Shown: piece after piece, positions 36,160 through 44,874 of the stretch
Position numbering within the stretch: position 1 is the stretch's first letter
Layout of the letters: each line of letters begins with the position of its first letter
Assembly (NCBI RefSeq): GCF_007004665.1
Contig: NZ_ML660057.1
Coordinates: 1-64,000, forward strand
Length of the DNA stretch: 64,000 bases
DNA from: Denitrobaculum tricleocarpae
GTDB taxonomy: Bacteria > Pseudomonadota > Alphaproteobacteria > Kiloniellales > Kiloniellaceae
Direction: 5' to 3'
The notes under the pieces: model-generated
What the model was told of the DNA's origin: nothing
What the model saw: only the letters and a program-made list of their open reading frames with translations
Databases searched by the model: none
Made by a program: the position numbers and the translations under genes

Positions 36160-36450
36160 TTAGTTGGTTTTAGCCGCGCAAGGATTGCACGGGTTCTTTG
36201 CAGCACAAGGGTTGCAAGGATTGCAGGGGTTCTTGGCGGCGCAAGGGTTGCAGGCCTTCTTAGCTGCACAAGGATTGCAAGGGTTACAAGCCTTCTTCGC
36301 GGCGCAGGGCGAACAGCCGGCGTAAGCGGAGCTTGGCAGTGCAGTTACGCCTGCAGCCATGCTGCCCAGACCAACGGCCAGTCCGAGCATGACAGGGATA
36401 ATGGTCGTGGAGGACAGAAGCCGTCCCTTGTGTGAAGTTTTGTTGTTCAT
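36160..36450 (-). CDS. Exported cysteine-rich NPC/CAAK-repeat protein (small form)
   Basis: A 96-residue protein. After a short polar start, residues 15-44 form an uncleaved-anchor or signal segment ending ALPSSAYA. Residues 46-93 are almost only repeats of NPC and CAAKK/CAAKN units with 12 cysteines. The leader closely resembles that of the P460 protein at 41 kb (TTIIPVMLGLAVGLG against [15 protein letters not shown]). The start at 36450 has AAGGAG upstream. No catalytic domain is present. Cysteine density suggests metal binding or disulfide cross-linking, which is inference only. Confidence 0.8.
   Translation of the reverse strand: MNNKTSHKGRLLSSTTIIPVMLGLAVGLGSMAAGVTALPSSAYAGCSPCAAKKACNPCNPCAAKKACNPCAAKNPCNPCNPCAAKNPCNPCAAKTN
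36163..36315. repeat. Coding repeat array (NPC/CAAK units), small gene
   Basis: On the plus strand the pattern is repeated GGGTTGCAAGGATTGCA-like blocks, 9-21 nt apart, the complement of Asn-Pro-Cys codons. It cross-hybridises with the longer array at 40494-40982 and could recombine with it. Confidence 0.75.
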
Positions 36451-36723
36451 CTCTACACTCCTTGTTGTTGCGAACCCTTGACTTAAAGGATCCGGGGTCA
36501 GCGGACTGCCTTCCCTTATTACACTGTGCAAATGGCTATTCTTGCGTTTCTTTCAGCCCTTCTGCACAGCGTCGTGAAACTATGTGATCAAGCCGGTGCG
36601 AATTTACCTCAAAGCGATGATTTCGTGGGTAAATCTGCGATCAAATAACAGTGATATACCCTTCAGGTAGGCGCAATTGAGGTAGTCTCACGGCTCACTC
36701 AAGAAAGTTACCGGAGATTAAGC
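36451..36723. other. Divergent promoter region between the small cysteine-repeat gene and the DUF302 gene
   Basis: The 273-nt gap serves two outward-facing genes. CTGTGCA at 36524-36530 and TGCACAG at 36563-36569 form an inverted pair that could be a regulator site or a leader hairpin. No defined promoter can be assigned. Confidence 0.35.
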
Positions 36724-37200
36724 ATGCGTTGGATCATTCCAATGACCCTTGCCTCACTGCTCTGTTTCATCGCGCCTTCAGACAGCTTGCTTGCCGAGCC
36801 CTACTCTCCTCACAGCGGCGTAAAACTTATCGAAACCACGATTCCCTTCGATAACTTCACCGAACGGCTGACCGGCGCGATCTCCAAGAATAAGATGGGT
36901 CTTGTGGCTCAGGCTTGTGCCAATTGTGGGGCGAAGTCGATTGGCGTGACGATTCCGGGCAACCGGGTCTTCATGATCTTCCGCCCGGACTTTGCGGTCC
37001 GTATGCTTGCCGCGAGCGAAGCCGCCGGCGTTGAAGCCCCGCTCAGGCTCTATGTCACGGAGCAATCCGACGGCACGGCCCGCTTGAGCTATCGCCTGCC
37101 CAGCCACGTTTTTGGCGCTTATGAGGTCGCGGATCTTGATAGACTGGGGGCCGAACTGGACGTCATTCTGGCGCAGATCGCCCAAGACGCTCTGCAATAG
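36724..37200 (+). CDS. DUF302 domain protein, exported
   Basis: A 158-residue protein with an N-terminal signal peptide (about 1-24, ending LLAEP). The mature region matches the DUF302 (TT1751-like) fold: KLIETTIPFDNFTERLTGAI, FMIFRPDFAVRMLAASEAAG, LRLYVTEQSDGTARLSY. DUF302 proteins are widespread, bind small ligands or metals in the few studied cases, and often neighbour sulfur or redox genes. A CANCG segment adds a possible thiol site. It is followed 30 nt later by a YeeE/YedE transporter. Confidence 0.8.
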   Translation: MRWIIPMTLASLLCFIAPSDSLLAEPYSPHSGVKLIETTIPFDNFTERLTGAISKNKMGLVAQACANCGAKSIGVTIPGNRVFMIFRPDFAVRMLAASEAAGVEAPLRLYVTEQSDGTARLSYRLPSHVFGAYEVADLDRLGAELDVILAQIAQDALQ

Positions 37201-37230
37201 CACGCCGCCACTACAGGATTTGCCACATCA

Positions 37231-38418
37231 ATGAGCGCTATCGCACAGCCTTCCGCGGAGTTACCGCGCGTTCCTAACCCGGTCCAGATCACCGCGCTCC
37301 TGCTGGCGATGACCGCCATCGTTCTGCTTGCGGCCTCGGTCCTCATGATCAGCTTAAAGCAGCTCCTGCTCTTTGGGATCGGCGTTGGGTTGGGCATATC
37401 GCTCTACCACGCCGCCTTCGGGTTTACCGGCGCATACCGCCGCGCGATGCTCGAGGGCGATATCTCAGGTGTCACCGCTCAACTGATTATGCTGGCCGTC
37501 GCCGTTCTACTGTTCGCGCCCATCCTGGCGCAGGGGGAAGCTTTCGGGCGGGGCGTCGGAGGCGCCGTCGCGCCGGTCAGCCTTTCCATGGCCCTCGGCG
37601 CGTTCCTCTTCGGGATCGGCATGCAGCTCGGCGGATCCTGTGCATCGGGCACTCTCTTTGCCGCCGGCGGCGGCAGCCTCCGCACTCTCCTGGTCCTGGT
37701 CTTCTTTTGCATCGGCGCTTTCTGGGGCAGCCTTGATCTTGCCTGGTGGTCGCAGCTGCCGGGCGTCGGATCGGTTTCCCTGAGCGAGCACCTTGGTTGG
37801 GAAATCGCCCTGCCGCTTCAACTCGGCGCGCTCGCGCTGATTTACGCGGTCATGCGTTTCTTCGGCGGAACTCAAAAACGGCCGCTCTGGGATATCGGCC
37901 ATTTCAGGTGGCAGACGCTTCTACGTGGTCCCTGGCCCCTGCTCCTATCCGCACTTCTGCTGGCGCTCTTCAATTGGCTGACTCTATTGGTCGCCGGGCA
38001 CCCCTGGTCCATCACCTGGGCCTTTTCACTCTGGGCGGCCAAGGCAGCCGTCTTCGCCGGCTGGGATCCTGCAACGAGTGGTTTCTGGTCGGGTGGTTTT
38101 CAGCAAGCGGCCCTGGAGCGCAGCGTCTTGCAGGATGTCACGTCCGTGATGAATTTCGGAATCATCCTGGGCGCCTTCCTGGCCGCGGCCCTTGCAGGCC
38201 GGCTCGTCAAACCGGCGGGAATTGCGTTCCGCTCACTCACTGCCGCCGTCCTGGGCGGCCTGATCATGGGTTATGGCGCGCGTCTCTCGTACGGCTGCAA
38301 CATCGGCGCTTTTTTCAGCGGCGTTGCCTCGACGAGCCTGCACGGCTGGGTCTGGATCGCCTGCGCTCTGCCGGGCAACTACATCGGCGTCCGGCTCAGG
38401 CCCTTTTTCAGGCTGTAA
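37231..38418 (+). CDS. YeeE/YedE family transporter (thiosulfate or sulfur-compound import)
   Basis: A 395-residue membrane protein with about ten helices in two related halves. The conserved cysteine loops of the family are visible: LGGSCASGTLFAAGGG in the first half and YGCNIGAFFSGVAS in the second. In TsuA these cysteines pass thiosulfate through the membrane. The ATG at 37231 directly follows the DUF302 gene, and co-transcription suggests that the exported DUF302 protein supports uptake of a sulfur compound. Confidence 0.9.
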   Translation: MSAIAQPSAELPRVPNPVQITALLLAMTAIVLLAASVLMISLKQLLLFGIGVGLGISLYHAAFGFTGAYRRAMLEGDISGVTAQLIMLAVAVLLFAPILAQGEAFGRGVGGAVAPVSLSMALGAFLFGIGMQLGGSCASGTLFAAGGGSLRTLLVLVFFCIGAFWGSLDLAWWSQLPGVGSVSLSEHLGWEIALPLQLGALALIYAVMRFFGGTQKRPLWDIGHFRWQTLLRGPWPLLLSALLLALFNWLTLLVAGHPWSITWAFSLWAAKAAVFAGWDPATSGFWSGGFQQAALERSVLQDVTSVMNFGIILGAFLAAALAGRLVKPAGIAFRSLTAAVLGGLIMGYGARLSYGCNIGAFFSGVASTSLHGWVWIACALPGNYIGVRLRPFFRL

Positions 38419-38431
38419 CAGGCCTCGTTCG

Positions 38432-39184
38432 TCAGCCCCAGGAACTGTTGAGAAAGAGGTTCTCCTTGGGGGCCTCGGATAGGGCCTTGTGAACGGCCTT
38501 GATCTGCTCGTCGACAGAGATCTTGACGCTCGATGTCACTTCCAGATTCCGGTCCTCGTACACGTCTTCGTTCGGATGACTGGCCTGCCACTTCTCGATT
38601 TCGGCATCGCGCTGGCGCAGCAACTCCTCGATCTGCGGACGGAACAGGCGAACGACGCCACTGATCCACTTGTTGGCCGCGAGGCAGGGGAAGGTGTGGT
38701 CGATCTCGAAGGCATCAATCATCTGGATGACGCTCTCCGCCGAATAGAAGGTCTCGCCCGTGACCCAGCGATTGGTCGTGAAAAGGGCAATCGGGAAACC
38801 CTGACGATCCATGGAAATCGCGATGATGTGGGCCAGGGCGTCTTCACCTAGAGGTCGCGTGCCCTCACCTTCATAGGGGGCGGGCCAGATTCCGGAGGGA
38901 ATGCCGCCGGACCGCAGGAAAGTGTGGAAGTGTCCGTTTTCCCCGTCGGTTCCGCGATGAGAATGATAGTAGTACTGACTGAAAGTCTCGGCGTCGTACA
39001 CGTCGCCGTTCGGATAGTGGTCCCACTCGTAAAACGTACCCTGGTTGGCCAGAACCTGACCGACCACATTGGCCGAGGTCTTGTTCAAGACCCGGTAGGC
39101 CTCGACAATCTCGCTGCCGGCCTTGGACATCGCCTGGAGTTCAGCCTTGCTGAGACCCGCCATCAAATTGCTTACAATCATCTT
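38432..39184 (-). CDS. Conserved protein of unknown function (DUF6969-like)
   Basis: A soluble protein of about 250 residues. A striking central block, YYYHSHRGTDGENGHFHTFL, has several histidines and resembles a metal site; HIIAISMDRQGFPIALFTTNRWVTGE follows. I think it belongs to the DUF6969 family, but no function is known. The start is uncertain: methionines at complement 39223 and 39184 (MIVSNLMAG) are both possible, and the latter is given. It is convergent with the YeeE/YedE gene. Confidence 0.6.
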   Translation of the reverse strand, partial: KMIVSNLMAGLSKAELQAMSKAGSEIVEAYRVLNKTSANVVGQVLANQGTFYEWDHYPNGDVYDAETFSQYYYHSHRGTDGENGHFHTFLRSGGIPSGIWPAPYEGEGTRPLGEDALAHIIAISMDRQGFPIALFTTNRWVTGETFYSAESVIQMIDAFEIDHTFPCLAANKWISGVVRLFRPQIEELLRQRDAEIEKWQASHPNEDVYEDRNLEVTSSVKISVDEQIKAVHKALSEAPKENLFLNSSWG

Positions 39185-39263
39185 ATCCCTCAATACCTCA
39201 GGGTTCGCCGTGCTTTGTTCCAAGCACCGGGCTTACCAGTCTTAATGCAGACGGAAGGGAGAG

Positions 39264-39758
39264 TCACTGACCGGCCTCTCCTTCTTGTGCCCGCCAAATC
39301 CAAGGCAGCGTAAACTGCCCATGCCACAACGCACGCCGCGCCTCCTGCGCACCTGCCATCGCCGTCTTATAACGCTGCGGCGCACCGTCGATCGCAACAG
39401 CCCAGCCAGTGTGGGTCATACCTTCAGCGAGATCGTACCCCGCCGCCCGACAGACACCAAGCGCGTTGCCGCCCCTGTCACCAGCCGCAAGTTCGCAGAC
39501 CACTGAGACACCGGCAGTCAGATCCATCAGCGCCGATTTGGCAATCAGACCGCAGTTGATCTCCTTCTTGGGCCACTTGCAGGTCTGTCCCAGCTCGGGT
39601 GCGTCGACACCTAGCAGATCGATCTTCCGGCCTGCGACTTCAAGCGAATCACCATCAATGATACGTGAAGCGCCGGTGATCGTCTCCGCCGATGCCGGGG
39701 CGCCGACGAGCGTAAACGCGGCAAGACCCAAGGATAGGGCAAGTTGTCTCATCTGCAT
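39264..39758 (-). CDS. Exported thermonuclease (SNase)-like protein, probably inactive
   Basis: A 164-residue protein with a signal peptide (ending ASAET). It shows the staphylococcal-nuclease fold pattern: IIDGDSLEV, KIDLLGVDAPELGQ, CGLIAKSAL, GVCRAAGYDLAEGM and a final GWA. The catalytic Glu of DAPE is kept. However, the two arginines expected in the family (I-R-L-x-G and D-R-x-G-R) read Asp in KIDLLG and Asn in DRGGNALG. Nuclease activity is therefore doubtful. The start at 39758 or 39752 cannot be separated. Confidence 0.78.
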   Translation of the reverse strand: MQMRQLALSLGLAAFTLVGAPASAETITGASRIIDGDSLEVAGRKIDLLGVDAPELGQTCKWPKKEINCGLIAKSALMDLTAGVSVVCELAAGDRGGNALGVCRAAGYDLAEGMTHTGWAVAIDGAPQRYKTAMAGAQEARRALWHGQFTLPWIWRAQEGEAGQ

Positions 39759-39965
39759 CAGCCCGGAAGAGCGGAAGTTAAAGACCCGGCCCGCAAGCCG
39801 ACTTCCAATGATTCCGCAATCTTTAATAGTACTCCCGTACACGGGGTTTCCAATCAAAACGAAAGCCTGGTCAAGCCCCGAAAAAATTCGGGATGTGCCG
39901 CCACCGAAGCAGCAACACATCCCGATCACGTCCTCAAAAGCGCTTTTCTCAACGCTTGAGCCAGC

Positions 39966-41138
39966 CTACTTCATCGATGTTCTGAGTTCTTCCGGCAGGA
40001 AGAACTGGAAGTCCTGATCATCGCCGACGGCGATATGGCAGTCCTTACAGAAGGCGACCGCACCCGAGCTTTGGCCTCCGGTTACGCCGATCACGCGTCC
40101 GTTCGGCATCATGAGGGTATAGCGCCAATCGCCGCCATCCGCGTCGAAACCGGCCGCCATCTTCTCCATCAGGAACAGTGGCCCTGGTGCTACTCTGCCA
40201 GCGCCGGAGACGGTAAAGCTGTCTTTGGCCAGGATCGACCCGACGGGCATGGTGCCGCCGTCCTCGAACTTGCTGTACTCCGACTTGGCCACGTCGTTGG
40301 AATAGTTGTTGACCAGGCGGCCGCCATGGGTGTCCGAGGTATAGGAAATCTTCGAGAAACGGGGCCAGTCCTTGTAGGCCACCGCGCTGGGATTGCCCGA
40401 CTTGGCGTAGCCGGCAACCATCTCGTCAATAATGCAGTCATAAACCCGCATCATTTCGGAGTCCGTCAACTCCGCCGAGCCCCCGGCTGCCGCACAGGGA
40501 TTGCACGGATTGCAAGGGTTACAGGGATTGCAGGGGTTTGCTGCTGCGCAAGGATTGGCCGCTGCACAAGGGTTGCAGGGATTCGCCGCTGCGCAGGGAT
40601 TGCAGGGGTTCTTGGCTGCACAGGGGTTGCAGGGATTGCAGGGATTTTTCGCCGCGCAAGGGTTCTTGGCAGCGCAGGGATTACACGGATTACAGGCCTT
40701 CGCCGCGCAAGGATTGCACGGGTTGCATGCTTTCTTTGCGGCGCAGGGGTTTGCCGCACAGGGATTCGCCGATGCCAGACGCGGAACGATGCAGCGCGCG
40801 GACACGCCGCCGGCTGCAGCACCTGCACAAGGGTTGCAGGGGTTGCAAGCGTTTGCCGCAGCACAGGGATTGCACGGATTACAGGGGTTCTTCGCCGCAC
40901 AGGGATTGCAAGGGTTGCAGGGATTCTTCGCCGCGCAAGGATTGGCCGCTGCGCAAGGGTTGCAAGGGTTTGCCGCGGCGCATGAAGCAACAGCGTGACC
41001 GGGCAACGCCGTGATGCTGACAGCAACTGCGCCGACGCCGACCGCCAGCCCCAGGACAAGCGGGATCGCCGTCGTGGTGGTCAGCAGATTGTCTTTTAGT
41101 CCGGTGATAATTTTCTCTCGAGATAGTCTGTCGCCCAT
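39966..41138 (-). CDS. Cytochrome P460 domain protein with long cysteine-rich NPC repeat region
   Basis: A 390-residue exported protein. Residues about 19-52 are a leader like that of the 96-residue protein at 36 kb. Residues 53-about 215 are NPC, CAAK and CAAA repeats with roughly 36 cysteines, interrupted once by a non-repeat insert ([15 protein letters not shown]). Residues about 220-390 are a cytochrome P460-like domain ([38 protein letters not shown]) with a single haem motif CKDCH at 363-367. P460 proteins oxidise hydroxylamine or bind NO. The start at 41138 follows AGGGAGG; a GTG two codons upstream is less likely. Confidence 0.85.
   Translation of the reverse strand: MGDRLSREKIITGLKDNLLTTTTAIPLVLGLAVGVGAVAVSITALPGHAVASCAAANPCNPCAAANPCAAKNPCNPCNPCAAKNPCNPCNPCAAANACNPCNPCAGAAAGGVSARCIVPRLASANPCAANPCAAKKACNPCNPCAAKACNPCNPCAAKNPCAAKNPCNPCNPCAAKNPCNPCAAANPCNPCAAANPCAAANPCNPCNPCNPCNPCAAAGGSAELTDSEMMRVYDCIIDEMVAGYAKSGNPSAVAYKDWPRFSKISYTSDTHGGRLVNNYSNDVAKSEYSKFEDGGTMPVGSILAKDSFTVSGAGRVAPGPLFLMEKMAAGFDADGGDWRYTLMMPNGRVIGVTGGQSSGAVAFCKDCHIAVGDDQDFQFFLPEELRTSMK
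40494..40982. repeat. Coding repeat array (NPC/CAAK/CAAA units), P460 gene
   Basis: About 490 nt of direct repeats in 9-, 15- and 21-nt steps encoding Asn-Pro-Cys and Cys-Ala-Ala units. The array is broken by a unique segment around 40765-40815. Such arrays change length by slippage and are a likely place for assembly error. Confidence 0.8.
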
Positions 41139-41458
41139 CTCCACCTCCCTAATTTGTTTTTTTGCTCGTTCCCCCCGGGGGAAAAGGACCGGGCCGAAAC
41201 CCGGTCCTCCCGCGAGATCCTCGAGGGATGAGGACTTTGCTTTAGACCCAACTCCCCGAGTGCTGGAAAGGAGCTGGGCCGCTATTCATCGGTTTCAGTC
41301 TCTCGATCAAACCCGGCAAACAGCATATTCAACAATAGGGACTTTTATTCACAATGATGCAGGGTTACACAGACTTGTGAACGCACGTGATAAACTGTGC
41401 TTTCGTCTCACCAATAGATAATTCGCGCAATTCTTGACTGACTTTTTGTTAGGGTTTT
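41139..41458. other. Divergent region between P460 gene and antiporter gene
   Basis: A 320-nt gap with the leader hairpin near the P460 gene and AT-richer sequence at 41320-41458. TTGACT occurs close to the antiporter start but too near to serve as its -35. No further gene was found. Confidence 0.4.
41183..41207 (-). terminator. Leader hairpin upstream of the P460 gene
   Basis: On the minus strand an 8-bp stem GGACCGGG / CCCGGTCC with a 6-nt loop is followed by TTTT and then a CCCCCGGGGG palindrome. It lies 45-70 nt before the start codon, so it would be in the leader RNA. It may act as an attenuator or protect the 5' end. Confidence 0.4.
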
Positions 41459-42745
41459 ATGAGTACATCAGATCTTTCTCCATTTGAGGCCTCAGCCGCA
41501 CTCATCGTCCTGGCCGCGGCACTCGGATATTTAAACTATAAATTTATCAAGCTTCCCCAAACCATTGGTTTGACTGTCATCGGAGCCGTCGCTTCTCTGG
41601 CCCTCCTGGGCGCTGACAGGCTCTTCCCCCAAATTGCCATGGGCGCGGCACTGCACGATTTCGTCAAGGATCTGGATTTTCACTCGACCCTGATGAACGG
41701 CATGTTGTCCTTCCTGTTGTTCGCCGGCGCCCTGCACGTCGATCTCAGCAGCCTGTCCAAACGCAAATGGACCGTCCTGGCCATGGCGACGATCGGGATC
41801 GCCCTCTCCACGGCGATTGTGGGTTTTGGCTTCAAATTTCTGGCCCTCGCGGTCGGCTTCGACGTTCCGCTGGCCTGGTGCCTGGTATTCGGGGCCTTGA
41901 TCAGCCCGACCGATCCGGTCGCGGTCATGGGTATTCTCAAATCCGCGCGCGTCCCGGCCACGCTGGAAGCAAAAGTCGCAGGCGAGAGCCTCTTCAATGA
42001 CGGTGTCGGCGTCGTGATCTTTTCCATCCTTCTGGCCTCGGCGATGAGCGGCCAGCCGCTCTCCCTGATCGATGCCGGCCAGCTCTTTGTTCAGGAGGCT
42101 ATCGGCGGTGCTCTCCTGGGCCTTGTGATCGGCGGTTTGGCGTTCCTGGCCATGCGCTCCATCGATGAGCACAACATCGAGGTTCTGATCACCCTCGCCC
42201 TGGTGATGGGTGGCTACGCACTGGCGCAAAGACTGCACGTTGCGGGGCCGGTGGTCATGGCGGTCGCCGGTCTGCTGATCGGAAACCACGGCTCACGGCT
42301 CGCCATGAGCCAGCGGACGCGCGAACACCTGAATAACTTCTGGTCGCTGCTCGACGAAATCCTGAACTCGGTGCTCTTTCTGCTGATCGGCCTGGAAATT
42401 GTGGCGATTGCTCAGGATGCAGGACATCTGCTGCTGGGTGTCTTGAGCATCTTTCTGGTTCTCGCGGCCCGTTGCGCCGGGGTCGGCGTGCCGATGCTCT
42501 TCATGTCCAAAATCGCTGACTTCACCAAGGGCGCCTATCCGATTTTGGTCTGGGGCGGCCTGCGCGGCGGCATCTCCATCGCCCTGGCCCTCTCATTACC
42601 CGACAGTCCGATCCGTGAGACGATCCTGACGGCCACCTACGTCATCGTGGTCTTTTCCGTCGTGGTTCAGGGCGCAACAGTCGGCAAGGTGGCAAAGCAT
42701 TTCGTTCCAAAAGATCAACAGCAGGACGAAAAAGCACACCACTGA
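41459..42745 (+). CDS. Na+/H+ antiporter, CPA1 family
   Basis: A 428-residue membrane carrier with about 12 helices. The ion-binding signatures are clear: GALISPTDPVAVMGIL and AGESLFNDGVGVVIFS, with the arginine-rich WGGLRGGISIALAL late in the protein. It exchanges Na+ or K+ for protons and should serve pH and salt homeostasis. It lacks the long cytoplasmic tail of eukaryotic members. The ATG at 41459 has only a weak AGGG upstream. It stands alone. Confidence 0.92.
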   Translation: MSTSDLSPFEASAALIVLAAALGYLNYKFIKLPQTIGLTVIGAVASLALLGADRLFPQIAMGAALHDFVKDLDFHSTLMNGMLSFLLFAGALHVDLSSLSKRKWTVLAMATIGIALSTAIVGFGFKFLALAVGFDVPLAWCLVFGALISPTDPVAVMGILKSARVPATLEAKVAGESLFNDGVGVVIFSILLASAMSGQPLSLIDAGQLFVQEAIGGALLGLVIGGLAFLAMRSIDEHNIEVLITLALVMGGYALAQRLHVAGPVVMAVAGLLIGNHGSRLAMSQRTREHLNNFWSLLDEILNSVLFLLIGLEIVAIAQDAGHLLLGVLSIFLVLAARCAGVGVPMLFMSKIADFTKGAYPILVWGGLRGGISIALALSLPDSPIRETILTATYVIVVFSVVVQGATVGKVAKHFVPKDQQQDEKAHH

Positions 42746-42809
42746 GAAGCTTTACCCGGCCTGCAGAGGCGGAATTGCGCCGATTGCGTGTTTTCTCGCC
42801 GGCTGATCG

Positions 42810-42839
42810 CGACTCTGCTGCTTGTTTTAGGCAGAGTCG
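42810..42839. terminator. Inverted repeat after the antiporter gene
   Basis: A 9-bp perfect stem CGACTCTGC / GCAGAGTCG with a 12-nt loop containing TTTT. There is no T run after the stem, so it may be a weak terminator or an RNA-stabilising hairpin ahead of the FecR-domain gene. Confidence 0.45.
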
Positions 42840-42885
42840 TGGTACACTAACGATTGAATAAAGTTAACGCAGAGAGAACGAACCC

Positions 42886-44847
42886 GTGACGGATCAAAAG
42901 GTTAACCGGACCGCAGAGAACCGCGAAGGCACCTTTAAGCGTCGTTTCACCCCATCGACGGCCTTCTTCCGGCAGACCCGCGCTGCCGCAGTTCTGACGC
43001 TTGGCGCCTTGGTGATCGGCGCAGCCCTGATCGCCAAAACACCCAGCCTGAGCGCGCAAAACATCAATTGGACCGATCCGCAAAGTCCGCTCCTGAAAGC
43101 CGTGGTCACGCATCAACGCATCGCCAATGAGCAGGAGGTCGGGAACATACTGGTCATGCGGGGCGGGCGGCCTTTCGCAGGCGTTACCCGCATGACGCTG
43201 GTCGCCGGCGACTCGCTGATTACCGGCGATCAGACCGCGATCATCGGCTACGCCGACCAATCCTGGGAGGCGGTGGTCCACCCCAACACGCAGGTCGACT
43301 TCAAGGGTGGGGAGATTAAAGTCGCGTTCGGGCGGATGTTTGTGCAATTGACACCCTCCGAACAGAAACTTCTGCCGATTTCCGTCACCAGCAACTACGG
43401 CACGGTCACCGCCGGAAAAGCCAGTTTCGAAATCGACGTCAGCGAGGAACGTGCAGTCATCACCGTGATCGCGGGAACCATGGATCTCGCACGACCCAAG
43501 TCAGAAATCGTAAAGCTGCAAGCCCTGGACGAAGCGGTCCTCGTTTCGGACGCCCCCGTGGTTACCCGCCCCATCAGCACCGACCGCTTCGCCAAAATCG
43601 GAAGTCGCATCGCCACCCTGTCCAACCTGGGCGTGGTCTCTTCCGGTGTCGAGAGCCTCTCTCCTCAAGAGTCCGATCTTGCCGAGGGCACACCCGAGAG
43701 CGAGGGGCAGTCGGCGCGAAATAAGACCGCGCAGAGCCTTCTGAACGCGTTGGGCTACGACGCCGGACCTGCGGATGGTGTCGCCGGACCGCGCACACTG
43801 CGCGCGGTTGCGGCTTTCCGATTAGACCAAAAGCTGCCCGGCACTACGGAAATTGACGAAGCATTGATCACGGCCTTGCGGGCGGAGAGTCCCCCGCCAC
43901 CGACCGCTCCCCAGGTCGTGCAGGCGGCGCCGGAGCCTCAAAGGGTTCAAGCCCCTCAGGCGCAGGCTCCCCAGACAGAGGCACCCCAGACAGAAACGAC
44001 ATCCAAAACCCCCGACGTCACCCGCCTCGACTTTGACAAGGCACGGCTCATGCTGATCCAGAGCGAGCAGTTGATCGGACGCGTTACCTACGAAGTCCAT
44101 GAAGACGTCGCCCCGGGGACCGTCCTCCGGCAGCTTCCTGCACCGGGCCAGGCAACGCGACGCAACCTCTCAGTCGATTTGGTCGTGTCACGTGCGCCCA
44201 GCAAATCCACCCAAACCGGAGCGACAGCAACAGAGGCGGATGCAACAGGGACGCCTGTCCCCCAAGCCGTTCCTGCAACGGCCGTTGTTTCGCCGCCCCC
44301 GCCTCCTCCCGCGAAGACGGCTGCAATCGGATCCCAAACGGACAGTGAAATTGCCGCGGCTGAAGTCGAAGCCTATCTCGGCGCAAAGGGTTATCTCGGG
44401 ACACAAGACGAAGTCATCAGTCTTTTCCGCCCTGAGCAAAAGCTCGATTCAGTGGGCCCGGTGGACGCGAATGTCCTCAGCCGCGACGAGCTCTCGGCCT
44501 GTCTCAGAATCGAAGACGATTATCTGGCGCAAAAGCTCCGTGCGGGAACCTCCAGTCAGAAACAGGATGCGACGGCCGACGAGATTGCGGCCCTGGACGT
44601 GCAACTGGATGAGACACTGCCGAAAACCGATCCAGACAAGCCCGAAACGCTCGAAGTCTACAACAGGCTTCTGGATAAGCGGCACCGGCTGTTCGCCGAG
44701 TACAAAGACAAGATCCTGCCCGAAGCCAGGCAAAACGACCGCGCGCTGAAAGCCCTGGAGCGCAGTTTTCAGGCCGACTGCGGCCAGCGCCCCTATCGCG
44801 CCGATGATCTGGAAGCGGCCCGGAAAAAAGCGTCTCTGATCCGTTAG
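42886..44847 (+). CDS. FecR-domain protein with peptidoglycan-binding and PASTA-like domains
   Basis: A 653-residue protein from a GTG start. One membrane helix (about 33-50) precedes a FecR-like domain (about 80-185, including VAGDSLITGDQTAIIGYADQ). A PG_binding_1-like domain (about 280-325, NALGYDAGPADGVAGPRTLR) and a PASTA-like unit (about 380-445, DVAPGTVLRQLPAPGQ) follow, joined by Pro/Gln-rich linkers. The C-terminal 150 residues are polar and helical. The layout suggests a periplasmic cell-wall sensor or anchor. I know no named protein with this order. Confidence 0.75.
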   Translation: MTDQKVNRTAENREGTFKRRFTPSTAFFRQTRAAAVLTLGALVIGAALIAKTPSLSAQNINWTDPQSPLLKAVVTHQRIANEQEVGNILVMRGGRPFAGVTRMTLVAGDSLITGDQTAIIGYADQSWEAVVHPNTQVDFKGGEIKVAFGRMFVQLTPSEQKLLPISVTSNYGTVTAGKASFEIDVSEERAVITVIAGTMDLARPKSEIVKLQALDEAVLVSDAPVVTRPISTDRFAKIGSRIATLSNLGVVSSGVESLSPQESDLAEGTPESEGQSARNKTAQSLLNALGYDAGPADGVAGPRTLRAVAAFRLDQKLPGTTEIDEALITALRAESPPPPTAPQVVQAAPEPQRVQAPQAQAPQTEAPQTETTSKTPDVTRLDFDKARLMLIQSEQLIGRVTYEVHEDVAPGTVLRQLPAPGQATRRNLSVDLVVSRAPSKSTQTGATATEADATGTPVPQAVPATAVVSPPPPPPAKTAAIGSQTDSEIAAAEVEAYLGAKGYLGTQDEVISLFRPEQKLDSVGPVDANVLSRDELSACLRIEDDYLAQKLRAGTSSQKQDATADEIAALDVQLDETLPKTDPDKPETLEVYNRLLDKRHRLFAEYKDKILPEARQNDRALKALERSFQADCGQRPYRADDLEAARKKASLIR

Positions 44848-44874
44848 GTCCACTCGAAAGCGGTTACTCTGAAG

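Noticed and set aside
40494-40982. CRISPR-like regular repeats
   Set aside because: Spacing is a multiple of 3 nt without unique spacers, and the array lies inside an open frame. No cas genes are present.
40501-41014. Plus-strand frames full of GLQGLQGF-type repeats across the cysteine-repeat gene
   Set aside because: They are the antisense reading of the NPC codon repeats. The minus strand has a leader, a ribosome-binding site and a P460 domain.
41370-41395. TTGTGAACGCACGTGATAA as a CRP/FNR-type site before the antiporter
   Set aside because: Half-sites do not match either consensus with correct spacing.
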